DNA from: Tanypteryx hageni | Taxonomy: Eukaryota > Arthropoda > Insecta > Odonata > Petaluridae | Direction of reading: 5' to 3' | Assembly: GCA_028673005.1 (NCBI GenBank) | Contig: CM054118.1 | Location: 64,227,401 to 64,291,400 of the forward strand | DNA length: 64,000 bases | Translations under genes and position numbers: made by a program | Shown here: positions 37,968-49,574 of the stretch, one piece after another | How the letters are laid out: each line of letters opens with the position of its first letter | Numbering within the stretch: the stretch's first letter is position 1 | Notes under the pieces: model-generated | What the model was told of the DNA's origin: nothing | What the model saw: only the letters and a program-made list of their open reading frames with translations | The model's database searches: none

Positions 37968-38230
37968 ACAACTTACGGAAAAGGAAAGGTAAAATGAATA
38001 TATGGATGTCAACAAGGTGTTGGGATGAGGAAACCCAGTGAGCACTCACCAATCAGACGACTTCAGGTTGGCGAGGCCCCGGGGATGTCGAAGCGACACA
38101 CGTAAAATAACACAAAAACACAGAAACATCACAAACGTAAAGCTTTCGGAACTACTCCTTCTTCAGCTACAGAGAGAGAACCATCCTCATCCTCATCCCA
38201 ACACCTTGTTGACATCCATATATATATATG
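37968..38230 (-). mobile_element. Family F element, copy 2, with 34 bp perfect foldback
   Basis: 37998-38031 and 38190-38223 are perfect 34 bp inverted repeats (the arm includes ggatgtcaacaaggtgttgg) around a 158 bp centre. On the minus strand the centre carries agctgaagaaggagtagttc directly followed by cgaaagcttt. This resembles a decayed hammerhead core: CUGANGA, a short stem (GGA...TCC), then GAAA. Such ribozymes occur in Penelope-like and related retroelements. The known core has CUGAUGA; here the sequence is ctgaaga, so activity is unlikely. TA and AC microsatellites flank both sides. Confidence 0.75.
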
Positions 38231-38346
38231 ATATTAATATGCTATAACAAAAGTGTAAGCGGGCGCCTTCCAAACTTCTGATGATTACGGTAAGCGCATT
38301 CAGGATAAATGTACTTTGGTTAGCGCTCGCTCCAATTAGTTTATAC

Positions 38347-38933
38347 TAGAGGTGGGACGAATCCAAAATTTTCTCGAATCTGAACCCGAATCCTAAAAGG
38401 TTCTCGAATCCCTCGAATCTCACGAATCTCGAATCCTTCATATAAGAGTAATAATAATAAGAAAAAAGAAAAAACTTTTACTTAAAATTATCAGTTTTTA
38501 ATTAAAGAAAAATTTGAAATCTGCGTTTAATGAAAAATAAATTTAAGAATGCAGTTTTTAAAAATACACCTATATTTATTAAGAAGATACAAATGAAATT
38601 TTGTTAATGAAGTACATAATTAAAACTCTTGAATCTTGAGGTTCATTTTCTCAACATAATTTGACAAAAATTTTTGAGTATCAGTTCAAATTCTTTGCAT
38701 TTTACCACAGAAATTGCATCAATCGCGTTCTTTTTTAATGAACGCTTCAATTGGACGTCAATAAAACTAATCTTTACAAAGTTTTGAGTTAAAATGTTTA
38801 ACGGTTTTTTAGGTTAGGATTCGAAAGATTCGAATGACGAAAAAAGCGCGAAGATTCGAGTTTTCGAATCTCGAATCTTTATCAAGATTCGCGGGATTCG
38901 AGGAATCGAATGTCCCATCCCTAGTTTATACAC
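38347..38933. mobile_element. hAT-type MITE with perfect 8 bp target duplication
   Basis: The left end is tagaggtgggac and the right end, reverse-complemented, is tagggatgggac (10 of 12). It is flanked by the exact 8 bp duplication gtttatac at 38339-38346 and 38934-38941. An 8 bp duplication and TAGNG-type ends are diagnostic of hAT insertions. Both subterminal regions are packed with cgaatct/gattcg motifs (38370-38440 and 38819-38925), in the usual position of transposase-binding repeats. The interior is AT-rich and non-coding. Confidence 0.92.
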
Positions 38934-38941
38934 AACTTGCC

Positions 38942-39976
38942 GGAAACGTTCGGCTATAGTTAATTTATAGCATGATAATGTATATTATTTCACCTTCTCC
39001 TTTCTTTGAAATAAAACCTTTATCTCCATCTAACTCTCAGATATAATAAGTTTGACTTCGCAGAATCAGGTAATATCCATTCAATTTGGCTGATGTCTTG
39101 CCTTTGTGCTTTCTCATCCTTTTATGCCTTGCGTTCTCGATTCTTTGGCCTACTTAAATAAATAAATTTAATCTATACCGAGAGTATTTCTCTTCCATAG
39201 CTCTCACACAGGTAATACGAAAATTTCACTCAGCGAGCGCTGGTACCGCCACCAAATTATGTAAATTACTTTTAAGGATCATAAATACTTTCATTTTCTA
39301 AGTTATATACCAAATTAAAAAGTTACTTGAGTGCCTACTTCACTGTTTTATCGCCCATTTTTATTTTATATCCCGCTGGATCCTTGCCATTTTCTGACGA
39401 GGTTAATGGATTTATATCACCTCAGGTTTCTTACGAAATGACAGACTTTTAACCAGACCCATTTTAAACGTCTTTATTAACCTATCTGTTATATTAAGAT
39501 CCTGGTTTTAGTCCGGGTCAAGAGGTAATTTGGGAGAGGAGATTAAAATGACTAATCTCATTCTATCTTTTTCGGCGGTCCGTTAAAGGGTGATTACTTA
39601 TTACCAGTTATGCCCCCTGCCGACTGTCAACAGGTGAAGTAGAAAAAATATACGACCAGTGCTTATGGATCGAAAGTGAGAGTTTGTCAGTTCAAAATTC
39701 GCTGCAAATTGATCAGAAACTACGAAGTTTTCTAATGTTATATTAATATATTTTAATTTCAGATAATTTTTAAATTTCAATGACAGGATTTGAAGAAAAC
39801 TCGTTTTGTATAGCCTTGAGTGTTTTTACGATTTAGAGGTACTGTGAAATGCTTTTTTGATAGCGAATGCTTTTTTTGTCTACTTCAAGGAGAACAATCT
39901 CGGAGAGGTTTAAACTATGCTCGAAATGTCATAAGGTCGTAAAGGGTATTTTGTGGGACTCACCGCTCAATCGGCA
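38942..39976. other. Intergenic, no gene seen
   Basis: No recognised element or exon-like frame. Confidence 0.5.
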
Positions 39977-39977
39977 T

Positions 39978-40425
39978 ACAGTAAAAGCCCGTTCTACCGG
40001 CACTCATGAGGTCAAAGTCATGCCACTAAATTGAATGTGCCGCTAAAGCAAATGGCTTAAGCTATAAAATTTATATTGAAATGGAAAGAAGTATAAATAA
40101 TACGTGTCAATCGTGTAGCTTAAATTAAGTTTGTTTTCATATCTTTTTTATTTATTATCACTTTCTATACTACCTAAATATCTGCCATATAATGAAATAA
40201 TAAAAAAATGTTTTATAAAAAGCTTTCGCTGCTACCGGAAAAACATTACTTCTATTCTTCTAAAACCTTTCTTCTCAATATTAATACATTTTATGGGAAG
40301 TAACCCAAGCCTTAGATTTCATAATATTCAATATTGGATGAAATTATTGTACCATACCAAAATATGCTATTTAAATTCACGTAATGGAATGATTTAGATT
40401 CGGCAGTTTGCAGCAGTTTTTACTA
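39978..40425. mobile_element. Possible pogo/Tigger-like MITE
   Basis: acagtaaaagcccgttctac followed by cggcactcatgagg resembles the CAGTAAAACCTCG-type terminus of pogo-like elements. About 450 bp later, cggcag...cagtttttacta is a weak inverted counterpart. The second end is poor and no TA duplication can be fixed. The 88-codon frame inside shows no DDE motif. Confidence 0.35.
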
Positions 40426-40490
40426 ACTATTCGGGCCGTGGGTCAACCGAATCCCACTCCCCTCCAAGATTTTGTCCTTCGGCGGTATTT

Positions 40491-41300
40491 AGGCGTTCTT
40501 TACAAAAAGTAAACAAAGAACGCCTTATGGTCCCGTCGTGTGCGTCCGTCTGTCCGTCCGCATGTTTCATCTGCGAAACTACTTGTCGGTTGGTCATCAA
40601 ATTTGATATTTAGTACATAAGGGCAAAGAAAATAAAAAAAAATTATAAATGTTTCACGTAGCCTATTCGGGAATGTCTCTTGACGTAACAAAAAATGAAC
40701 TTTTCTTTATATCTCGTAAAATATCACTTAAAACAAAAAATCTTAAACAAAAAATTGTAGAACTTATCAAATAGCATCTGTTTTATTCAGTACATTTTTA
40801 GCGAAGGAGTAGCCGATTCCAAGAAAATCAAACGTGACTGTTATAATTCACTTTGAACTTAAAAACTTTTCCCCGTATTTTTTAACTGTTGTCAACGAAA
40901 ACAATCTTCGTGGCAACTGAAGTAAACAATTATCGGTTGTAAATAACTAATTAATTTAATTTTCTTTCGTGCCCACGCAACATTCGGTAAATGTAGAGAA
41001 ATGGATTATCTAAGACGAAGAAATCAATGTAAATACGTCTATTTTCTTTACATTTGGAAGTGAAAAGAAATGGGTAATTTACAACGAAGGAATAAACGTG
41101 AACATGAAGGTTATATTGCTACTATTCGAGTAAGGTATGTTTTAAATAATTGTCGATTGTTTTATCAATTACAACCGATTAGGAAATAAGACGGTGAATG
41201 AAAAATTCGACGTTTCTTGGCTTACCATTTCTTAGACATTATACTAAACCGTTAATATTTACCTTTTTCGGCATGATTGCATAAATCAAAAAGAACGCCT
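40491..41300 (+). mobile_element. Family D element, copy 2
   Basis: It starts aggcgttctttac and ends aaaaagaacgcct; the terminal 11 bp are perfect inverted repeats. The first 35 bp are themselves a small foldback (ggcgttctt...aagaacgcc). The body contains gtccgtctgtccgtccg, 'tatctcgtaaaatatcac', ctgttgtcaacgaaaacaat and 'tggattatctaagacgaag', in the order of copy 1. There is no transposase frame. Confidence 0.85.
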
Positions 41301-42339
41301 CCGCCTCGCGTCTAAGCACGCATGGCGTGTGCATCTTTCCCCTCTTGTTATATACCCTGATTGAATAGCAGTACTTAAAATTTTTCGAAATGAGAAAAGA
41401 GTCCTTTGCATCCGTTTCATCTACTTTTAATTCAATTTTTTAATAATAACTAGAGTGTTCACAATTTTAAGGGAATTTGAGACTAATGTACCATTTCATT
41501 GAAATTAAAGCTGAATCTCGTCAGAAAAATTACGTGGCGGTAGTCGATTGAAGCACGCGTTTTCCATCGCCTTCCATGGAATAAATGGAAACTTTTGCCT
41601 AAAAAACTGATTATTTTTCTCAACTATTGATTAACAATCGGTTTTGAAAAAAACCGAACATTTCCGCACTTAAGATCGCGCGTAGAGTGAGTTTGCCGGC
41701 AGAACGGGCTTTTGTTGTATTTAATTTTTTTTCCGCATCTGATGAAAATATTACAATGAACATAGTTGAAATTGCGTATCCAACCTTAAAATGAGGACAA
41801 TTTTTCTTCACAAATCCTGTACATAGCATCTTAGATTTAAAGCTTGGCTTAATTTTTAGTTTAACTATTCCATTAAAAGTTGAATTCTTTAAATGTAATT
41901 CTTCAAGCAAGTAGATTCAATATAAAGAGATTTCATTGAGTACATATTCCAGAAGCAATTAAGATCATCCAGCATTATATTGCAAGAAAACGAAATTCAA
42001 CAAGAAGTCCAAACCAGGATTAATGCAGGTTGGTTTCCCAAAGTTCACGTCCCGAATTGATTACTTATATTGACAGGAAATGTTTCAGTATGTGTTAGTC
42101 ATTCCAAGGAATTTGCATGCCATAAATACCACTTGTAGTTCATAGTTTATCAATGATAGAGAAAATTGGAAAACAAATTAATAGAGCTTTATCAGGTTTA
42201 AAATACTAAAATCAATGTCAAAATCTCTTTCTGACAATATTTTGCATGTATTTTTTTAATAAACGAATTTAATAAATATTACTGATTATACGCTAATATG
42301 TATTCATCAACTGTCCATTGCTGAAGAGTAGTCGGGCGG
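41301..42339. other. Intergenic, no gene seen
   Basis: A 96-codon minus-strand frame at 41620-41910 has no recognisable motif. No repeat borders were seen. Confidence 0.45.
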
Positions 42340-42838
42340 AAAAGAAAATAACCCATTTGTTCACTCGTCTATGCTCAAGCCAAGTTCGGTAATAATCGTC
42401 ACCATGGCAACAATCCGATAAAATGCGATTTAAAACGGAAAAACGCTATGTTCTAGTAAAAATTCAAGAAAAGACCATCAATCATCAAACTTCGGTGATA
42501 AGAATTAGCATCAACATTCTTTTTCCCTTAAAACAATATTAACCTCGCTCCGATATCACAATTTGAATATATTTTAATGTATTAAAAAAAACATCTCTGT
42601 AGGATGGATTTGAGATTTCCTATGTAAAACCAATAGGGTAAAACGTCCCTGGAATCGAATCCGGGACTTCAATCTTTGCCAAATAAAATATAGCCCGGAG
42701 GTGGGCCCTGGCAGCACGAGTCTCATACCAAGTTTCATGAAAATCGGTTCACTGGTGCAAAAGTTGTTAGTAGGGGACACACACACACATGCAAACAGGA
42801 CCATTTCATAAGGCTATGTTTCCTTTGGAAATCAGCCT
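42340..42838 (+). mobile_element. Family A element, copy 3 (no array)
   Basis: It contains the X-box-like gtcaccatggcaac (42398-42411), 'ctcgctccgatatcacaattt', ggaatcgaatccgggac, 'accaagtttcatgaaaatcgg', an ACAC run, and a terminal hairpin at 42811-42838 followed by aa. The order matches 62785-63252. The internal tandem array is absent. Confidence 0.75.
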
Positions 42839-43189
42839 AAATATAATAAAATGTCAGCAACGTATGACTTTTTTATTTCAAGAGATTAGATAATTTAAAA
42901 CTAAATGAAGTTTATGTGACGACCGAAGTCGGCGTTATCCAATATGTTTAAAAAATATTGCTCTTATTCTCTTATAAACTGAGTCTACAGCACTTTCAAA
43001 ATATCTACAAAATATTTTAATGCACGTATTTATTATTATATTATATATTAGTTATGGATTTATTTTGCATTCCAAATTGAGTCCTGTCAACGACTTACAG
43101 GCACCGCAGACTGTTTGCCGGTTCAGTGGCGAGGCCTGCCCTTTTCGTGACTAATTAATCGTGGAGAGAGCCGCTTGCCGACCGGCTAT

Positions 43190-43700
43190 TTGATAGCTAC
43201 TTTCGGACGGGTTCCACCTTAACCTGATTTAGATTACGGCGAGGATCGCGTGGCGGCGTCTTCTTACATACTATGCGTAGGTGTGGACGAAATACGCCCA
43301 ATCCTCTATCCCTCGCTTCCACGGATAAAGACGACGCAGTCCTACGAAAAAGAAACTTGAGTCGACACCACAGGTGCTCCTTCCACGTCACTGTCAAAGA
43401 GCCGCCGATGCTTGCGTCACAGGTTCGTGAAATGACCCAAGAGGAGGGAGGACTCCCGATCGCAGGAAACCCGTTCTCTGCCAGGCGATAAGGTTTGTAA
43501 CACTTTTTCGCGGAATCTTTTTTATTTTTAATCCGAGCCATATATGGCGGTTTGGAGGCTGTTCGTGTAATGACTATTTGTTTCATTTTTCGGTCGGGCC
43601 GAAGTTTAAAAAAAAATAATAATTTCACTCTCGCGGTTTTAAACTGGTTGCTTCGACGGGTAAACCGGAAGATACGTTTTATTGCCGAAACGGACTGAAT
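43190..43700. other. CpG-richer stretch with a long open frame
   Basis: The minus strand is open for 169 codons and the plus strand for 72. Neither shows a domain or convincing splice borders. The composition alone could hold both frames open. Confidence 0.3.
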
Positions 43701-43711
43701 TACCAAGGAGG

Positions 43712-44350
43712 GAGAATTCGGGCAGCACGTACTCTGCGGAACTATAGATCTCGCTCTCTCTCTCCATCTTTAACTCTAGTTGGCAGATTCGACTTTCGAA
43801 ACTTGGCGATCGTCACGATGAACAGCAATAAACGAAGCCACTCCCTTCGCCGTTGTCATTGTCTACACTTTGTATGGCCGCGATCCGCCGAAGTTGACCT
43901 TCTCCTAAGTTTTATGCGTCGATTCTCTCCTCTTTCTCATTTTCTATAAAAGAACCGATGGCGCAATAACACCCCGTTGCGTCGAGAATGAAATACCCCA
44001 CAACGAAAACGGAATGCGTTCCCGGCGACGGAGAATTCGGGTAGCGAAAGCGGGGAAAGAAATTCAGCGTAACTCTCTTCCTCGCTCTCTCTTCGCCTTT
44101 CATTAACCCTTGTTGGCAGATTCGACTTTGGGAAGTCGGCGATCGTCGTGACGAGCAGGAATAAATGAAGCTACTTTCTGAAACCCGTCTTTGCCATTCT
44201 ATTTGTTTGCACTTTTCAAGATCGCGATCTGTAAAAGTGGTCCTTCTCCTTTCTTTCTTTAATGCCTCCAATCTCTCTTTCACTTTCCACACAAATGGCG
44301 TAATAACGGTCCATCCGTGGAGAAATGAAAATATCTTATGGTGAAAAAGA
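43712..44350. repeat. Diverged direct tandem duplication, 319-333 bp period
   Basis: gagaattcgg at 43712 recurs at 44031, ggcagattcgacttt at 43782 recurs at 44115, and 'gatggcgcaataac'/'aatggcgtaataac' follow in each unit. The two units differ at roughly a quarter of positions by eye, so this is an old local duplication. Its content is CpG-rich and CT-rich, without a recognised coding or transposon motif. Confidence 0.7.
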
Positions 44351-47300
44351 GCGACTTATGCCTTTTAATGGCGAAAAGTTATGTGAAGAAAGTCGATCTA
44401 GCGATAAATGCCGGAAGCGAGGAAGTAAATCTTTGCGACATTATGTATTTCTTAAAGGGGAAAAGTAGAGATTGCGGTTAATTACTGCTAAGTTCGAGGG
44501 AGGTAAGGAGAGAAAGAAACTGTTATATTTATGCTTAATATCAATGAAATACACCAGAGAAATAATTTACATGATTATAATAAAAACATGCAATTATATT
44601 AAGGTTGGTAAACGGCATTATTATGACGTAACAAAATTTGTATCACTTGCACAAGGCGTTTTTCCGATCAAATAAAAATTGTAAAACAAGATATCTCGTG
44701 ACTCCCAAAAAATATAATATCAGATTTGTAAGAAGGATCCATCTATGTCGCTTTAACTTAACAATAAATGAGTAGCACTGATGGAAGAACGAAAATGAGA
44801 AGAATGATAAATGAATACAGCTGAGAATATGAAATTCAAGATGCAGGATTTATTACCATTGGGACCAAGAAATGAATGCTACGATGGGGTATTAACTGCG
44901 ACAAAAAGTCATCTTCGGTCACATCTCAGATTCATAAATACCTGTATGACAACGGACAAATGGCCGATGGAAGACATCTAAAAACGGTTAGCAAATGCTT
45001 TTCGAAAGAAAGATAACAAAGCAGAGATTTATAAACAAACGAATGCCGTATGCCGAGGAAGAGGCTTATTTATTCTCTCTCCGCGTCTCTGCCATTTGTC
45101 TTCGTAAAGAATATTTTTTATTGCCTTTATTTAGCACATGTAGGATATCCTGCAAAGCACTCGTTGAATTATTCATTAAACTCTTTTTCGTCTACTCATC
45201 TGATCTGAATCTGATGGGGAAAAGACTATTTTTATTTGTATCCGTGAAATGGTAAGCAGGGATCTCGCTCGTAGCATTCTAATTTACTAAATTGGACGCT
45301 TTTTATTATTATTACCTATTTATTATTTTTATATCAAACTCGTTCGTTGGAAGAAGTCTTCATTTTGAAAAATGGGTTTTATTTCGAAAAATGGTTTCGC
45401 AGTTCGTTCACCGAATAAGCCAAATGTAACGAACTGAGAAAATAATAAGAACATACATAAACAGATATTTACGTTGAAGGAAGATGTTTCGTCAATTTTG
45501 CAACGCTTTTAATTATTTTTGTAGGTAATAGAAGGCATGTAGGCGTGTTTTTTATTTTACTTTGGGGCAAATGGATGCTTTAAATTTCATTCCGCCAGTT
45601 TTTTCCTTATCTGTCGGCGTATGCTCGACCTTCATGGTGAAATAAATTAATAAAAAACCGTAGATTGGAAAACAAAGATAAAAATGTCTCGCCTGCGGAA
45701 AGTCGCTGCGTTATAAAAGTCGAAAAAACAAACCCAAGATAGATAGCCGAGAGCCAAAGTCAGCACTTCTGAAAAAAAAACAAGCAGGATATGGTTTTTC
45801 CTTAAACTTTTAATATCAAAGAATATAATCATTCAAACGGGTTAAAAAAATTTTTACTTGATAAGGTAAAAAAATAATATCATCTGTACTACGTAAACCC
45901 TTTCGAATGACTCCTGAACTTACCGCAAACTCCCCCACCCCGCTATCCCCCTCGGCCCCCCACCACCCGTCAGATTAGATTGAGCGGGCGACGCGTTAAT
46001 GCGACCGACAGCCTTAGAGATTCTTCTCGTAGTTCTCAGAACTCGCGTAAAAGAGCAGAAGAGACGGGAAGGGAGGGAACGAGGGAATCCCGCGGTTCTG
46101 CGCCCATAAAGATTGCGCTGACTTTTAACGTCGCGCTTCCTCCGCGAAGGAGGAAGTATCCGCCGCGAAAACATTTGACACTCTACTTTTACGATTTTCT
46201 GGAAACAAACTCGGCATCACTTTCAAAGCCAGGAATGCGAGTGACAAGAAAGAATTCGAACATGTCACTGGATGTGTGCGTCAAGAAAAAAGATTTTATT
46301 GTTCGAGGAAGATTTCCAGCAAGAAAGAGAGAGTCACGCGAGCGAGATTATCCCATGGGTGGCCATTTTTAGTGTTCTCGTGTCGACCAATAAGCTAATC
46401 AAAAGGTATGATGGGGCAAACGACCTCGCGATGCTGCCTTGATGTTAATGGAGGAGAAATTTTTGACCCGATGGCTTATATTATTTCGTGTAACGGTACA
46501 TATGTGCCTTACATGTGTCGGGGCACCCGCAGGTGTTAGTAGCCCAGGGGAGCAATCACAGTACGAAATTCAATTCCGAAAATGCGGTCGAAATGTTTGG
46601 AAACTATTCGTGAACTCACGATCAATTCCTAGTTTTAAAATCTGGCTCTTGATAAAAAATCAAATATGTTGCAATTGTGACATTATATTATGTCTTGTTA
46701 TGACTGGATTTCGTGTTAACTTTTATTTTTACCCTACAGTTATTATTAGGAAGTCTATGGTTCACCTTTTCAGTATATAGGCCAAAATATTAGTAAAAAT
46801 ACATATTTACTACAGTGTGAATCCTTTGTTGTTCAATATTATTTCTGCGTCGGTAGGTTTTTCAGTTATATACTAAACATATTTCAATACGTGCATAGAT
46901 ATCATACTTTAAACATAAATAACCTGGAGCGCTACATTTATCGAATATATTACAACGCATACTGTCTTTTTTCGGTAGAAGTTTAACTCGCCTACATCTC
47001 TCAGAGATCGTAATTGTAACTCGTCTATTAATGGTTCTAATATGACAGTTCAATCAGAGCAAAATTTCAGGATACGCAATCTCTTTCAAAGACTGTCTAT
47101 ACTCGCATTTCACTGATTCATTAGCAATGCATAATCAACCGAAAAAATAGGTATCATACGTCTTTGGCGTCTTCGTTTGAATTAAATATTTTCTTGTTTG
47201 ATGTTCTTATGCTTTTTATACCGCGAGCGATTTAATTTGTTAAACGATGAATAATTTCTATACTTTATTAGCATTATCTATCTGTAGAAAGAAAAGGCTA

Positions 47301-47568
47301 ATTACTGCTCGTGTACTTCTATTTAAAAATAAATTATGCACGATCTCCATAGCCAAAAAATGCTATTATAGTACTTTTTTCACCCCGCGCTCAATTTGAA
47401 TGTGTTCTCCTTTATTCTCCTTAGAAAACGAAAGCGATTTTGGAAAAAGAACTCCATATATATATCAACCGCCGTTTTAGTTTGTAACCACAGATTGAAT
47501 CTTCGAAAGGCAAGAGAGGAGAGAGCTGATGAATTTCGTAGGGAAAGAAAGGCGACGGAGGGATAGGA
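44351..47568. other. Intergenic; one CpG-rich patch at 45900-46170
   Basis: Apart from the CpG-rich patch, with overlapping frames on both strands, the segment is AT-rich and carries no recognised motif. The 130-codon frame at 45980-46372 looks compositional (Arg/Ser-rich). Confidence 0.45.
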
Positions 47569-47844
47569 TCCGGGCGGCTTCCCGGGGCGCCAACGTTTTT
47601 GGGGCGCAATCCCGATCATTTATCTATGCATTACTTGCACGTGAAAAAATATTGGATACCAATTTATATCGAGGAACAGTCTAGAATCTTGATTGCATTC
47701 CTTTAATTTCTCATTATCAATGTTTTTTACAGAGCGATGAATAAATTAACATGTACGTTGTAAATTTCTAAACAAACATTAACGGAGGGGGACGCTTGAG
47801 CGCTATTTCGCCCGGGGCGCCATAATTCCTCGAGCCGCCCCTGG
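47569..47844 (+). mobile_element. Family C element, copy 3
   Basis: Left end ccgggcggcttcccggggcg, right end cgcccggggcgccataattc then ctcgagccgcccctgg. GGCGGCT and GGCGCC blocks appear in inverted order at the two ends. The interior, with 'aaatattggatacc', 'gaataaattaacatgtacg' and aaacaaacattaacggaggg, is nearly the same as at 31946-32228. Non-coding. Confidence 0.8.
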
Positions 47845-47846
47845 AT

Positions 47847-48065
47847 GGGAGGATTAAATAAAGGTTGGAGAGGAAGGAGAGAAAGAGAGAAGAGGGAGGG
47901 AGGAGACGGAGGGAGTTGGGCAAGAGGTGCAGAGGTGAGAAATAGTGGGGATATGGTAGAGAGGGGAAGAGGAAAGGGAAAGGAGGAGAAAGGAGGAAGA
48001 TAGGAGTGGATGAGGGGAAGGAGAAATGAAAGTGGGCAACGGAGAAGTTAAAAGAGCGAGCGAGC
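47847..48065. repeat. Polypurine tract
   Basis: A/G-rich run (gagaggaaggagagaaagag and similar), which explains the long Leu/Ser/Pro minus-strand frames. Confidence 0.75.
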
Positions 48066-48239
48066 GAGAGAGATGTGAATTTGCCAACCGCTTGATTATC
48101 GACTCGGCGCCTCTCGTTCTCCAAAAACAACTCCTCATGCTATCCATTTCGGAATTCGCGCCTATGGCCTAGATACGTAGCCGGTGCTAACGTTACGGAT
48201 TCCCTCTCAACAGGCGAAACGGAATATTTCCCTCTCTTA

Positions 48240-48390
48240 TTCTCTCTCGTTCGCTCACGTTCTCAGACTCCGTGGAGTGACGTCATCGTTCTGCGCGTGT
48301 TCATAAGCGGTGACGTGAACCGCGTGGCGCGTGCGTTGAGTATGGGTGCAGCGGTCGAGGGAATTGGAGATTATCCGGCCGGGTGATTTA
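48240..48390. promoter_or_regulatory. CpG-rich patch with CRE palindrome
   Basis: A consensus cAMP-response element, tgacgtca, lies at 48278-48285. A half-site, tgacgtga, follows at 48311-48318, in CpG-rich sequence. CRE in CpG-rich DNA is a common promoter arrangement in animals. No transcript start or exon can be fixed next to it. Confidence 0.35.
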
Positions 48391-48399
48391 CGTTTGCGG

Positions 48400-49559
48400 G
48401 TGTTCCAGAGCCCTTCGTTTCCGCTCCACTCCTATCCATTTTTTGTTACGTTGAAATAAAAAACATAATTGTTTTTTGCGTCCGTTGAAGTGCACTTAAT
48501 TTATATGAAGATTTTCTCCTGTAAGTGGTTGTATTGAGTGAGCGATACTTTGAAATTTATTGCTACAGAATTCCTTTTTATTGAAGAATTGAGCATATTG
48601 AAGTATGATGAGAAATGGGAGAATTTTAAGATGACTACATTTTTCCAAATCTGCTAAGGGATGTAAGGACGGCAATCAACCTTAAACGACTAAGAAAAAG
48701 CTTTCATCGGTGAAGTTACGAGCCAAATATTTATAACGAACATGAATTTTTTTCTGTAATTGCCGTAAGTGAGCTATACCTATTTAACATTAAAATAATC
48801 TGCTGCTTTAAAACAATTTTCGGTAGAAGGGTTTAAGATTTAAATTGCTGACACTTATGATGCTTGTAAATTAATGGGAGAATAGGTTGACCTTAAAATG
48901 GATCATTCATATTTTATGCGCTTGACCAGTCCCGAGGGCGTAGTAATTTACTGCGATTTCTTTATTCTTTCGATGGTGTAAAATTCTTTCTCATTTATTA
49001 ATAGCTAATTAAACCAACGATAACGGAATCAATTGCCAATTTAAATTCAGTACACGAGCATAAAGTTATTGTAACTTATGCATTAATCAAAAGATATGTG
49101 TTATAGCCAACTATGTTAATCAAATTAAAGGTGTATCAATGCCGACTATTCAATGTCATAAAAGTGTTCCATTACGAACCGAGTTCTATAGATATAATTA
49201 CCATTATACATATCTACTTGTACAAAAAAGTAACTATATAATTATTCTTTAAATATTTATGAAAGTTAAATAGCAGGACAAACGTCAAATATAAACACAG
49301 GTACCACCCACCGTGCGCGAGATCGCACTAACGCGCTTGAACTGTGGGGCGAAGAGCGTTGTGCGCGGTGTACGGTTCGCATTAGCGCGGTTTTCCGAAA
49401 TGCCTCTCGGGCGGAGGACGCATCCTAAAACGCCAGAACGTCGCCAATAACCCAACATTAATTTTACAATTTCATACTGCACTATAAATATTTGTCAAGA
49501 TTTTTATAGCAATTTTACGCTTTCATCTTCGAGAATCTCTCACAATGTTCTGCTAGAGC
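48400..49559. other. Intergenic, no gene seen
   Basis: AT-rich, with a CpG-rich interval at about 49300-49430 containing gcgcgaga and gcattagcgcgg. No exon-like frame. Confidence 0.45.
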
Positions 49560-49574
49560 AGATTACTATTACAA

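Noticed and set aside
43197..43706. 169-codon minus-strand frame
   Set aside because: Longest frame outside the LINE, but basic, motif-free and compositionally explained; the opposite strand is also open.
47768..48147. 120- and 97-codon minus-strand frames
   Set aside because: Lie across a polypurine tract and run into family C; low complexity.
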